Shown here: piece by piece, positions 25,501 to 32,290 of the stretch
How positions within the stretch are numbered: the stretch's first letter is position 1
How the letters are laid out: every line of letters begins with the position of its first letter
From: Anaerolineales bacterium
Lineage (GTDB): Bacteria; Chloroflexota; Anaerolineae; Anaerolineales; UBA6663
Assembly (NCBI GenBank): GCA_020845955.1
Contig: JADLEU010000039.1
Span: forward strand, 1 to 56,315
DNA length: 56,315 nt
Direction of reading: 5' to 3'
Made by a program: the position numbers and the translations under genes
The notes under the pieces: model-generated
The model's input: only the letters and a program-made list of their open reading frames with translations
Database searches by the model: none
What the model was told of the DNA's origin: nothing

Positions 25501-26690
25501 ACTGCATGTTCGACAACAACATGATTGACAGCGACGACGTCTCGAACCTGACCCGGTTCAACGAGGGCACCGGCGTGCTGAGCGGCATCAAGATCGGCTT
25601 GAGCAGCGTGGGTGGCGGGGGAGCGCCGGGCGCCTACGTGGAGGGGTTGTCGGGGGTGATGGACTCGTCGGTCGAGATGTACATCACGCAGATGGCCAAC
25701 TCAGGCCGGCTGATGCACGTCGGGATCTACCCCGGCTCGAGCCGGCAGGAGATCCTGGACGCCGTCCGCCGCCGCTGCCCGCCGGGCGATTCGAAGGACA
25801 AGCCGCTCAGAGTGCGGGCCAGCGCCGACCCGAACGAGAAGATGGGGCCGCTGGGCGCGGGCGGCGCGCACTACATCAGCGGGATCGAGCCGCTGCGCTA
25901 CACGATCTACTTTGAGAACCTGATGACGGCCACCTTGCCGGCGCAGGTGGTGGTTATCACCGACGTGCTCGACGCCGACCTGGACGGGTCCACGCTGGCA
26001 TTCGGACCAATGACGTTCGGCAGTCGCACCGTGCCCGCCCCGGCTGGCGGGGCGGGCTTCACCGCCGACGTTGACCTGCGCCCGGCCCAAGACCTGATCG
26101 TACGCGCCAACGCGACCTTCGACGCGGCAACCGGCGTCATCACCTGGCAGTTCTCGTCGCTCGACCCGGCCACCGCAGCGCTGCCGGATGACGCCTTCAA
26201 CGGCTTCTTGCCCCCCAATACAGATGGTAGCGGCGAGGGCAGCGTCTTCTTTACGGTGCGCGCGAGGCCTGGCCTGCCGGCCGACACCGAAATCCGCAAC
26301 CAAGGCGTCATCGTCTTCGACCTCAACGCGGCGATTACGACCGGCGAGTGGGTCAACACGATAGACGCCAGTGCGCCGGAGAGCGCCGTGGCGGCCCTGC
26401 CCCCGGCGCAGACAGCGGCCGACATCAGCGTAAGTTGGGCGGGCGCCGACACCGGCGCGGGCGTGGCCGATTACACCGTCTACGTCTCGCGCAGCGGCGG
26501 GCCGTTCACACCCTGGCTGACGAACACGCCGGAGACGTCGGCCGTCTATCGGGCCAGCGTGGGCGGCACCTACGCCTTTTACAGTGTGGCCCGCGACGGC
26601 GCCGGCAACGTCGAAGCCGCGCCGGCTGGCGCCGATACCGCCATCCAGGTGACTCTCCCCGGCTTGTACCTGCCGCTGGTGACGCGCTAG
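22557..26690 (+). CDS. Giant secreted parallel beta-helix protein with DPNEK domain and LP-tail
   Basis: 1377 residues from the ATG at 22557, chosen for its AAGGAGG site five bases upstream. An N-terminal signal segment (AVAAGIGLCLAALVQW to ALAAP) is followed by three tandem units of about 200 residues that share PGDW, RLAxCDxGYGG, SLRHCRVHDS, DTRFDHNAGIGLRL, FDHNGVDGM and NGSFNVRPGVTVTV, typical of right-handed parallel beta-helices (Pbl/PbH1-like). A region of Ig-like character follows, then a SADPNEKMGP domain (about 1100-1270) known from bacterial surface proteins, then a fibronectin-like domain with SVARDGAGNVEAAP. The last residues GLYLPLVTR form a hydrophobic-basic tail found on three other secreted proteins here. 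Likely exported and displayed or released; ligand unknown. Confidence 0.88.
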   Translation: MRQAIARGFGLAVAAGIGLCLAALVQWRLAGVALAAPLDRPRASTVVPSGTLVANTTWTAAGSPYLVEGPLAIGTGYTLTIEPGVTVQLTRTAWLQVQNGAALIAEGTPVQPIVFTGRAAQPQPGDWLRLEFYHTARVRLAHCDIGYGGGSGGSDTSVYIGTSGLVPDVSLRHCRVHDSNADGLQAVGDVDMQLVLEDTRFDHNAGIGLRLSNPRAIPDYDNLTFDHNGVDGMFFDGLMSRGQFWQDATLDGAKLNGSPFVLANGSFNVRPGVTVTVRPGTELRLRPQNGVPGYLPLVVHGGGNLLAEGTPGNPITFTSGLTTPQPGDWGGLEIAHDARARLAYCDLGYGGAGSTDSLVYLYTAGLVPDVSLRHCRVHDSDGNGMYVSGDVDMQLVLEDTRFDHNAGIGLRLNNPRAMPDYRNLSFDHNGVDGMYFDGAQSRGQFWQDAVLDGAALNGSPIILANGSFNVRPGVTVTVKPGSEVQFITVGSSQLIVHGGGNFFAEGTPGNPITFTSGLTTPQPGDWGGFYFATAARARLAFCDIGYAGYSGGPNAVLYIQSSDVHLRRCRIHDNPLLTLYTYAAQPVLLYNRFEGGTSGVYNPNPAYVVDARANWWGHASGPQHPSLNPGGQGLPVTDGVLFDPWLADPAAAALIVWPDRGGNTGRVTVNLARETDLPASAVVRLTRAGQPDLLGNLHPAARPGDPAQVTFDLTGAATGPWNVAVDDGGTTAVLPDGFTVEAGQAPQFWFDLQSRLVAVLNRPAQVALLYGNTANVDAPATHLRFIAPEALAIATPPEAPHRTSYSASDQANFIDLYLPRVPAQSMTVIPLRLTGDALGDYVLGLRADGPSAGSVREDHHFGLSVTALVTDTNSLTTTVHRSGDLANGDIHFSLGARSTTELLPLPLITKTVTGGLVRYEIVATLPSSSALGAGLAAGSGTHLDTIIETTNEVNDAIDTVSDAYDETTTTANKIVTQADLIDCMFDNNMIDSDDVSNLTRFNEGTGVLSGIKIGLSSVGGGGAPGAYVEGLSGVMDSSVEMYITQMANSGRLMHVGIYPGSSRQEILDAVRRRCPPGDSKDKPLRVRASADPNEKMGPLGAGGAHYISGIEPLRYTIYFENLMTATLPAQVVVITDVLDADLDGSTLAFGPMTFGSRTVPAPAGGAGFTADVDLRPAQDLIVRANATFDAATGVITWQFSSLDPATAALPDDAFNGFLPPNTDGSGEGSVFFTVRARPGLPADTEIRNQGVIVFDLNAAITTGEWVNTIDASAPESAVAALPPAQTAADISVSWAGADTGAGVADYTVYVSRSGGPFTPWLTNTPETSAVYRASVGGTYAFYSVARDGAGNVEAAPAGADTAIQVTLPGLYLPLVTR
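22922..24330 (+). repeat. Tandem ~600-bp coding repeats in the beta-helix gene
   Basis: The GGGCGACTGG box recurs near 22928, 23535 and 24127, giving a period of about 600 bases. Units 1 and 2 share long nearly identical DNA stretches (for example the DVDMQLVLEDTRFDHNAG segment), and unit 3 is truncated after its first third. Recent intragenic duplication is the simplest explanation. Confidence 0.75.
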
Positions 26691-26771
26691 GGCGGAGGAG
26701 GGTACCAGGCAAGCGCTACCGGCCAGGGTTGGTAGGCCGGGGACGCCCCGCGCTCAGGGGGCAAAGGGAAC

Positions 26772-26939
26772 TCAGGCGAAGGCCCAGCCTTGTTTTGTTG
26801 CGGCGGGCTGACGCAGCCCGAAGAGCCGGACGACGGGCCAGGCGAACGCTTCGATTTCGACCACGCCGATGTCGCCGCCGAGTGAGCCGTCGCGGGCCGC
26901 ATCGCGCGGGCGAGCGACGTTGTGGGCGTCGTAGGCTGC
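26772..26939 (-). pseudogene. Relic of the C-terminus of a beta-helix surface protein
   Basis: On the minus strand a 55-codon open stretch without start reads DAHNVARPRDAARDGSLGGDIGVVEIE followed by AFAWPVVRLF and a stop at 26772. This matches the end of the choice-of-anchor Q type proteins encoded nearby, whose C-termini read DQR...RCDIGAVEY and DQRGRPR...GCDLGAYEY before the LP tail. No upstream coding sequence remains, so this looks like the 3' stub of a deleted gene. Similarity judged by eye. Confidence 0.4.
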
Positions 26940-27104
26940 TATCCGCCGAGCGGTGCTTTACCGTCCTGAACCACGGTCCGCAGGCGCCACGCCAGGCGTA
27001 TTTGGCCTGCGGCGCGGGGCCCGTGTGCCTGGCGCCCTCACCGCTCACGCCAGCCGCTCAAAAGCGCATACAATTCACCCATTAGAGCGAGTTCCGCCCG
27101 CATT

Positions 27105-27224
27105 TACGGCGGGTCGGGGCGTTCAATTCACCTGCCCCCCCCTGCAACCCTGGCCACACCTGCCCTGGCGGGCGGTGCCAGGGAGCCCGCCAGGGCGGGT
27201 GAGCCCCGCACGCCCCTACGGCCG
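27105..27224. repeat. Hairpin-rich intergenic repeat region
   Basis: The 370 bases before the DUF1684 gene hold no convincing gene. They include the word GGGTCGGGGCGTTCA (about 27110-27126), shared with the palindrome at 22146. They also include a perfect 12-base stem, 27162-27173 paired with 27185-27196, around an 11-base loop. There is no T tract. This resembles a dispersed palindromic element more than a terminator. Confidence 0.5.
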
Positions 27225-27310
27225 ATCGGCGGCGTGCGCCGCATATCCAACAGGAGACCGCTCTAGCTGGCCGGATGGGCCGGCCGAACGAGGTTGACGT
27301 GGAGGCATCG

Positions 27311-27829
27311 ATGAGCGATCTGGACGACTTGCGCCGCGAGAAGGACGCTTTTTTCAAGAGGCATCCTCAGTCGCCGCTGACGCCCGAGCAGCAGCGGGCG
27401 TTCACGGGGCTGAGCTACTACCCCGAGAACCCGGCGCTGCGCCTGGAGGTGGCTGTGGAGGCCTTCGAGTCGCGGGACGTCGTGGAGATGCAAACGTCCA
27501 CCGGCGACGTGCAGCGCTACCGGCGCCATGGGCGGTTCAGGTTCGAGGTGGCCGGCCAGCCGGCTGAGCTAACGATCTACGCCGGGGAGCACGGGTACTT
27601 CCTGCCCTTCGCCGACGCGCTGGCGGGCCGCGAGACTTATGGCGCGGGGCGCTACCTGGAGCCGGAGCCGCTGGGGGGCGGGCGGTTTTTGGTGGACTTT
27701 AACCAGGCGTACAACCCTTACTGCGCTTACAACCCGAATTGGAGCTGCCCCTTAACCCCGTTTGAAAATCGCCTAAAAGTGCCAATTCGGGCGGGGGAGA
27801 AGGTCTTTCCTGACGCCACACACGAGTAG
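27311..27829 (+). CDS. DUF1684 family protein
   Basis: 172 residues from the ATG at 27311, which has a GGAGG site five bases upstream; the frame is open to 27275. Family marks include SPLTPEQQRAFTGLSYYPE, the FLPFADALAGRETYGAGRYL block, and the C-terminal LVDFNQAYNPYCAYNPNWSC followed by PFENRLKVPIRAGEK. DUF1684 proteins are widespread and uncharacterised. No signal peptide; probably cytoplasmic. The two conserved Cys in the NPYCAYN/WSCP region are present. Confidence 0.92.
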   Translation: MSDLDDLRREKDAFFKRHPQSPLTPEQQRAFTGLSYYPENPALRLEVAVEAFESRDVVEMQTSTGDVQRYRRHGRFRFEVAGQPAELTIYAGEHGYFLPFADALAGRETYGAGRYLEPEPLGGGRFLVDFNQAYNPYCAYNPNWSCPLTPFENRLKVPIRAGEKVFPDATHE

Positions 27830-27849
27830 TCGACGGCCTTTTCATTGGA

Positions 27850-27888
27850 CAGCACTGTCATCATAGGCGACCAATAGTCGCAGTGCTG
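27850..27888. repeat. Two-step inverted repeat after the DUF1684 gene
   Basis: Outer arms CAGCACT (27850-27856) and AGTGCTG (27882-27888), with an inner GCGAC/GTCGC stem (27867-27871 with 27877-27881). It starts 20 bases after the DUF1684 stop and lies upstream of the DUF5674 unit. It could act as a terminator without T tract or as an operator. Confidence 0.4.
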
Positions 27889-27977
27889 CCCGATGAGTCA
27901 GGCACCTCCCCGTAGGTGGTCCGCCAGTTAGGCTGTTTCAGCAAAGCCAGATACAATCCCCGCTGGGAGACCCGACA

Positions 27978-28313
27978 GTGGTCCACGTTATCCGGTCCAA
28001 GGCAACTACGCAGCAGATGGCTGAAATGATGGAAGCGCTCGATACCTACATCAAGCTGGCTGTCGACATCCGACGCGGAGTTCTGGCGGGTGGTGGTGTC
28101 ATGCATGCCGATTGCGAGTCAGCGCTGCTGGAGGACGGCAGCCAACAAGAAGACGTGTGGGGCGCGGATTGGACGCCGGCCAGTCAGCAAGTGACTTTTG
28201 AGTCCCTGATCAATATCCGGCCGCGACAAGGAAACCGATCGCTGGACATCCAGGATCCAGAGATCCGCAGCCGCGTGGCGCAGATTACATTGGATTTGCT
28301 CGGGGGCGTGTAA
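27978..28313 (+). CDS. DUF5674 family protein
   Basis: 111 residues with a GTG start. The sequence closely follows the DUF5674 pattern: VIRSKATTQQMAEMMEALDT, YIKLAVDIRRGVLAGGG, MHADCESALLEDGSQQEDVWGADW and LINIRPRQGNRS. The HADCE, DGS and EDVWGADW motifs give a set of acidic and His residues that could form a catalytic or metal site, but no function is established to my knowledge. The stop overlaps the next start by one base (TAATG), so both are made from one message. Base composition is less GC-rich than in neighbouring genes, consistent with transfer. Confidence 0.9.
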   Translation: MVHVIRSKATTQQMAEMMEALDTYIKLAVDIRRGVLAGGGVMHADCESALLEDGSQQEDVWGADWTPASQQVTFESLINIRPRQGNRSLDIQDPEIRSRVAQITLDLLGGV

Positions 28314-28657
28314 TGGATCAAACAGCCCGGCAAGAGCGCTATCTGCGCGACGAGCTTCCAGTTCGCCTCGGCGGCTTGGCAGCCAACCTGCGACGCATTG
28401 GGTCTTTCTCCCGCCATCCGGCCAATGGCGAGGCCGTCGCGAGTTTGGTAGACGAAAGCAAGTACTTCATTGAGTGGACCGCTGCCGAGGCCGAAATAGA
28501 GACCGCCGCCCAACTCGTGGAGCTACAGATCCAGCTCGCCCGGTGGCAGCGCAATTGGCAGCACATCTGGGCTGACCCCGACCAACGTCGCCAGGTGGGT
28601 GAGCAGTCGCAAGTATGGTCCGATCGCGTGCTCGACCTGTCGGGTCTGTTGGGCTAG
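28313..28657 (+). CDS. Small helical protein coupled to DUF5674
   Basis: 114 residues, all predicted helical, with no signal or membrane segment: RQERYLRDELPVRLGGLAANLRRIGSF, then EAVASLVDESKYFIEWTAAE and many Gln/Trp residues. I do not recognise a domain. Translational coupling to DUF5674 (shared A of TAATG), similar small sizes and a shared lower GC content suggest a functional pair, possibly of toxin-antitoxin or nuclease-regulator type (speculative). Confidence 0.75.
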   Translation: MDQTARQERYLRDELPVRLGGLAANLRRIGSFSRHPANGEAVASLVDESKYFIEWTAAEAEIETAAQLVELQIQLARWQRNWQHIWADPDQRRQVGEQSQVWSDRVLDLSGLLG

Positions 28658-28785
28658 GCCGTTACCATCTCACCTGATTTCGTTCCAAGCTCGGCGCCAG
28701 CGGCAGCATTGGGACATATTCAACACGTGTCCGCGTACGTGGCTGGCGCACCGCTAGGTCCCGCTGGCCGCGCCCGTGTCCCGTG

Positions 28786-28807
28786 GTGGAGATGCTGCTG
28801 TCTCCAC
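28786..28807. terminator. Hairpin between convergent genes
   Basis: GTGGAGA (28786-28792) and TCTCCAC (28801-28807) form a 7-base stem with an 8-base loop between the small helical protein gene (plus) and the regulator gene (minus). A second weaker GGTC/GACC repeat follows at 28811-28831. No clear T tract. Confidence 0.35.
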
Positions 28808-28854
28808 ACTGGTCAACTCCTTCTGGAGACCTCCTTTTGCCGCCAGGCGTTTGC

Positions 28855-31800
28855 CTAGTCGTCGCCCAGCGCCACCGCCACAGCCGCGGCCTGGCTTAGT
28901 CCGCGGCCAGCCTCCCAGGCCCGGTGAAAGGCCGCCTCACCCAAATCGGCACGCAGGCCGGCGACCAACTGGTCGTATTCCGCGTGAAGCGACGGCCGAA
29001 TGGAGGCGCCGATGGCAGCCCGTATCGCCTCCGCCGCTCCCAGGAGCCGCGCCGCCCGCTCCGCCGAACGTTCACGCCACAGGATGCGCGCCAGGTGGGT
29101 CAGCGAGACGGCCACGTGATACTGGTCGCCCGCCTCAACCCGCAGCTGCAGGGCCTCGGCCTGCCGGGCGCGGGCGCTCGCCAAATCCCCCAGCTTTTCA
29201 AGCGCTTGACCCAGGGTGGCCAACGCGAAATCGGCGCTGGCCGCGTTGTGAGTGGCGCGATGGATGGCGATGGCTTCCTCCAGGCAGACCCGCGCCTCGG
29301 CCGGCCTGTCCTGGGCCACCAGCACATCCCCTAAGTTGAGCAGGCAGTCGGCGGTGAATTGCGGATCGTCCAGCTCGCGCGCTACGGCCAGGCTGGCCTG
29401 GATATGACGGTGGCCCAACTCGAAATCACCGGCATCCACCGTGGAGAGGCCCAGGTTCATCAGCGCCGCGGCCGTCATGCGCGGGTCCCGCCGCGCCTGG
29501 TGCAGCGCGAGCGCCTCCTCCAAGTACTGGCGGTCGCGGGCGACATCGCCCTGCCAATTCGCGACTTCAGCCAGCGCGCCCAGGGCACAGGCCGCGGTGT
29601 AGGTTTCCCCTGCCCGGCGAGCGAGCTGCAGGCTCTCCTCCAGATAAGCCCGGCCGGCCTTGTAGTCGCCCTGGCGTTCGACGGCCACCCCCAGATTGAA
29701 CAAGACGAAGGCCAGGCCGGGCAAATCACCGATTGGCCGAAACAGCCCGTGGCTCTCCGTAAGTAGCCGTTGGGCCTCGGGGAAGTCTCCCTGTTTCCAT
29801 GCCAGCCGGCCGGCCATCAGCATGGCTCGCGCCCGCCATTCGACGGCGACGGAGCGCTCATCTTGCAAGGCCTCTCTTAGCCAGCGCCGGCCCTCCGACA
29901 TGGGCCCGCGCACGATCCAGTAGCCGCCCAGCGCCGCCGCCAGCCGCATGTTCACCTCGCGCGCGCGCGCCTGGCTCCAGGCCAGGGCCGCGCGCATGTT
30001 GGCCAACTCGCGATCGAGCCGGCGGAGCCAGGCCACTTGCTCCGGACCGGTCAATTCGGGCTGGGCCTGCTCCGCCAGGGCGCAGTAGTAGCCGGCGTGC
30101 GAGGCGCGCGCCGCTTCGGCGAGACCCTGGGCCTGCAGCTGCTCCAGCGCAAACTCGCGCGTCGTCTCCAGCAGCGAAAAGCGCCGCTCGCCCCTGTTCT
30201 CCTGGGCCTGCACCAGGCTGGCCTGGCGCAGCGCCTCCAAGGCGGCCGCGACCGGTAACGCGTGCGAGCGAGGCGCGCTGACCACCGCCTCCAGGGCCGC
30301 GACCGTGAGACCCCCGGCAAAGACGCCCAGGTGGGCAAGAATGTGCTGCTGTTCGGCTGTCAGCAGGTTGAGGCTCCACAGAAGCGCGCTGGTGAGCGTG
30401 CGCTGGCGCTCGGGCAAATCGCGCGCGCCGGGCCCCAACGCGGCGAGACCGCGGCTGAGGTCGGCCAGCAGGGCGGCGGGCAGACTCGATCCGGCGCGAG
30501 CCGCGATCAGTTCGATGGCGAGCGGCAGGCCGTCCAGCCGCGCGCACAAGGCCGCCAGCGGGCCTGCTTGCTCCGTCGTCAAATGGAAGCCGCTGCGCAC
30601 CGCCCGCGCGCGCTCGACAAACAACTGCACGGCCGGAGAGGCGGCGACCGCCTCGGGGGAGGCGCCTTCCGGCGGCAGTTGAAGGGGCGCGAGCGGGTAC
30701 TGGTGTTCGGCCCGAATGTCGAGCGGGGTTCGACTGGTGACAACAATCTTGAGCGCCGGGCAGGCGGCCAACAACTTTGCCAGGAAGACGGCCGCCGGCT
30801 GCACGTGCTCGAAATTGTCTAGCAGCAGAAGGAGGTGGCTGTGCTTCAGCGCAGCCGCCAGCGTGGCGGGCAGCGCCCGGCCGGCCTGCTCCCGGATCCC
30901 CAGCGCCTGGGCCACGGCTGAGGGCACCTGCGCCGCCTGGCCCACGGGCGCCAGATCGATCCAGAAGGCCCCGTCCTGGAAATCAAGCCTCAGCAACTGC
31001 GCCAACTCCAGAGCCAGGAGAGTCTTGCCGATGCCCGGCGCGCCCGTCAGCGTCACCTCACGCACGTCGTCCCGTTGCAGCAATGCCAGAAGCGGGGCGA
31101 TATCGGCTTCACGTCCGATCAGGCGCGTCGGTGGCGCCGGGATTTGGGCGAGGCTCCGGCGGGCAGGGGCAGGCAGCGTGCCAGCCTTGATCTGCTGGTA
31201 GAGCGCCATGGTCTCCGCTTCCGGCCCGGCGCCCAACGCCTCGGCCAGCACCCGGCGCAGGTACTCATACTGCGCCAGCGCCGCCGAGGTCTGGCCGCTG
31301 AGCGCCAGTTGGCGCATCAGGCGGCGCTGGTTGACCTCCAACAACGGCTCCAATTCCACCTGCCGACGCAAAGCGTTGGCCGCCTGTTCGAAGGCTCCGC
31401 GCCAGTCCGCATAGCGCGCCAGGCGCTCCAGGGCGCTGAGCATGTGCTGGCGCTGGCGCTCGCGGACCAGCAGCGCCCACTCCTCAAAGGGAACGCTGTC
31501 TTCAAGGAAGAATTCCGCCAGGAAATCGCCGCGATAGAGCGCCACCGCTTGCCCGAGCCGCTCGGCGCACGGCGTGCACAAGTGCCAGCCGCGGTGCACG
31601 GCCGCATGGGCGTCGCAGGCCTGGATGAGCGCTCCAAAGCGGCTGACGTCCACCTCGACTTCGGCGGCCGGGTTCAGTTGGACTAATTCAGTTGTGGTCA
31701 GCAAGAAAGGGGGCCGGGCATCGGGCCGGCCCAAGGCCCGGCGCAGCCGGGTCAGCGCCTGGCTCAGGCTCTGTCGGGCGGCTTGCTCGGCCGAGTCCGG

Positions 31801-31980
31801 CCAGAGCAGGCCGCAGAGGTGCGAGCGCGTGTGCGGCTGACCGGCCTCCACAGCCAGGTAGGCGAGCAGCGCGCGCACTTTGTTGTATTGGAACCCGCTA
31901 ACCGGCTCGTCACGCCCATCACCATGGGCGAGCCGCACGTCCAGCGAGCCCAAGAGGCAGATGGACAGGCGCGGCGTCAT
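28855..31980 (-). CDS. BTAD/NB-ARC/TPR transcriptional regulator (AfsR/SARP-like)
   Basis: 1041 residues. The N-terminal winged helix (LSICLLGSLDVRL to SLSQALTRLRRALG, about 1-95) and BTAD domain (VDVSRFGALIQA to about 255) are followed by an STAND/NB-ARC ATPase. Its Walker A is LTGAPGIGKTLLALELAQLL (near 313), its Walker B-like motif LLLLLDNFE and its sensor motif VVTSRTPL. The C-terminal 400 residues are TPR repeats (for example GRAYLEESLQLARRAGE, ALMNLGLSTVDAGDFELGHR). This is the AfsR/GutR design: ligand or partner binding by the TPRs gates ATP-dependent activation of DNA binding. It is transcribed away from the small-protein/beta-helix genes starting at 32084, its most likely targets (inference). 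Confidence 0.93.
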   Translation of the reverse strand: MTPRLSICLLGSLDVRLAHGDGRDEPVSGFQYNKVRALLAYLAVEAGQPHTRSHLCGLLWPDSAEQAARQSLSQALTRLRRALGRPDARPPFLLTTTELVQLNPAAEVEVDVSRFGALIQACDAHAAVHRGWHLCTPCAERLGQAVALYRGDFLAEFFLEDSVPFEEWALLVRERQRQHMLSALERLARYADWRGAFEQAANALRRQVELEPLLEVNQRRLMRQLALSGQTSAALAQYEYLRRVLAEALGAGPEAETMALYQQIKAGTLPAPARRSLAQIPAPPTRLIGREADIAPLLALLQRDDVREVTLTGAPGIGKTLLALELAQLLRLDFQDGAFWIDLAPVGQAAQVPSAVAQALGIREQAGRALPATLAAALKHSHLLLLLDNFEHVQPAAVFLAKLLAACPALKIVVTSRTPLDIRAEHQYPLAPLQLPPEGASPEAVAASPAVQLFVERARAVRSGFHLTTEQAGPLAALCARLDGLPLAIELIAARAGSSLPAALLADLSRGLAALGPGARDLPERQRTLTSALLWSLNLLTAEQQHILAHLGVFAGGLTVAALEAVVSAPRSHALPVAAALEALRQASLVQAQENRGERRFSLLETTREFALEQLQAQGLAEAARASHAGYYCALAEQAQPELTGPEQVAWLRRLDRELANMRAALAWSQARAREVNMRLAAALGGYWIVRGPMSEGRRWLREALQDERSVAVEWRARAMLMAGRLAWKQGDFPEAQRLLTESHGLFRPIGDLPGLAFVLFNLGVAVERQGDYKAGRAYLEESLQLARRAGETYTAACALGALAEVANWQGDVARDRQYLEEALALHQARRDPRMTAAALMNLGLSTVDAGDFELGHRHIQASLAVARELDDPQFTADCLLNLGDVLVAQDRPAEARVCLEEAIAIHRATHNAASADFALATLGQALEKLGDLASARARQAEALQLRVEAGDQYHVAVSLTHLARILWRERSAERAARLLGAAEAIRAAIGASIRPSLHAEYDQLVAGLRADLGEAAFHRAWEAGRGLSQAAAVAVALGDD

Positions 31981-31995
31981 CGGCTAATTGCGACC

Positions 31996-32001
31996 ATTAT
32001 A
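31996..32001 (-). promoter_or_regulatory. -10 element of the BTAD regulator gene
   Basis: A perfect TATAAT on the minus strand only 16 bases before the regulator ATG, implying a very short leader. No good -35 box is visible. The intergenic space to the divergent small-protein gene is about 100 bases. Confidence 0.4.
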
Positions 32002-32083
32002 GCCCATATTGCCGCATTTCAGACACTCTTCAGGGCCAGCCGATAAGCTTACGGCAAAGAATGGTCCCGGGAGGGCAAGACAG

Positions 32084-32290
32084 ATGGATGACGTCACGGT
32101 TATGTATCGGGCCTATCTTCTCCGGCTGTGGCGCACGCCTGGCACGGGGTGGCGTGCCACGCTGCAGGACCCCAGCACCGGCCAGCGCCGCGCCTTTGCC
32201 ACGCTGGCGCTCCTCATGGAGTTTCTGGAACAGTTGTCTGGCAGCTTCGCTCCAAGGGGACCGGCCGAGGGAAAGGGCCCCAATGTCTAG
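32084..32290 (+). CDS. Small protein preceding a beta-helix surface protein, family member 2
   Basis: 68 residues from an ATG with a GGGAGGG site upstream. The core YRAYLLRLWRTPGTGWRATL, then TGQRRAFATLALLMEFLEQL, aligns with the 78-residue protein at 22266. I associate this pattern with small chloroflexotal and cyanobacterial proteins next to regulators, from memory only. Its stop lies eight bases inside the next gene's coding sequence, so it is coupled to the secreted beta-helix protein downstream. It is divergent from the BTAD/NB-ARC regulator. No signal peptide. Confidence 0.65.
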   Translation: MDDVTVMYRAYLLRLWRTPGTGWRATLQDPSTGQRRAFATLALLMEFLEQLSGSFAPRGPAEGKGPNV

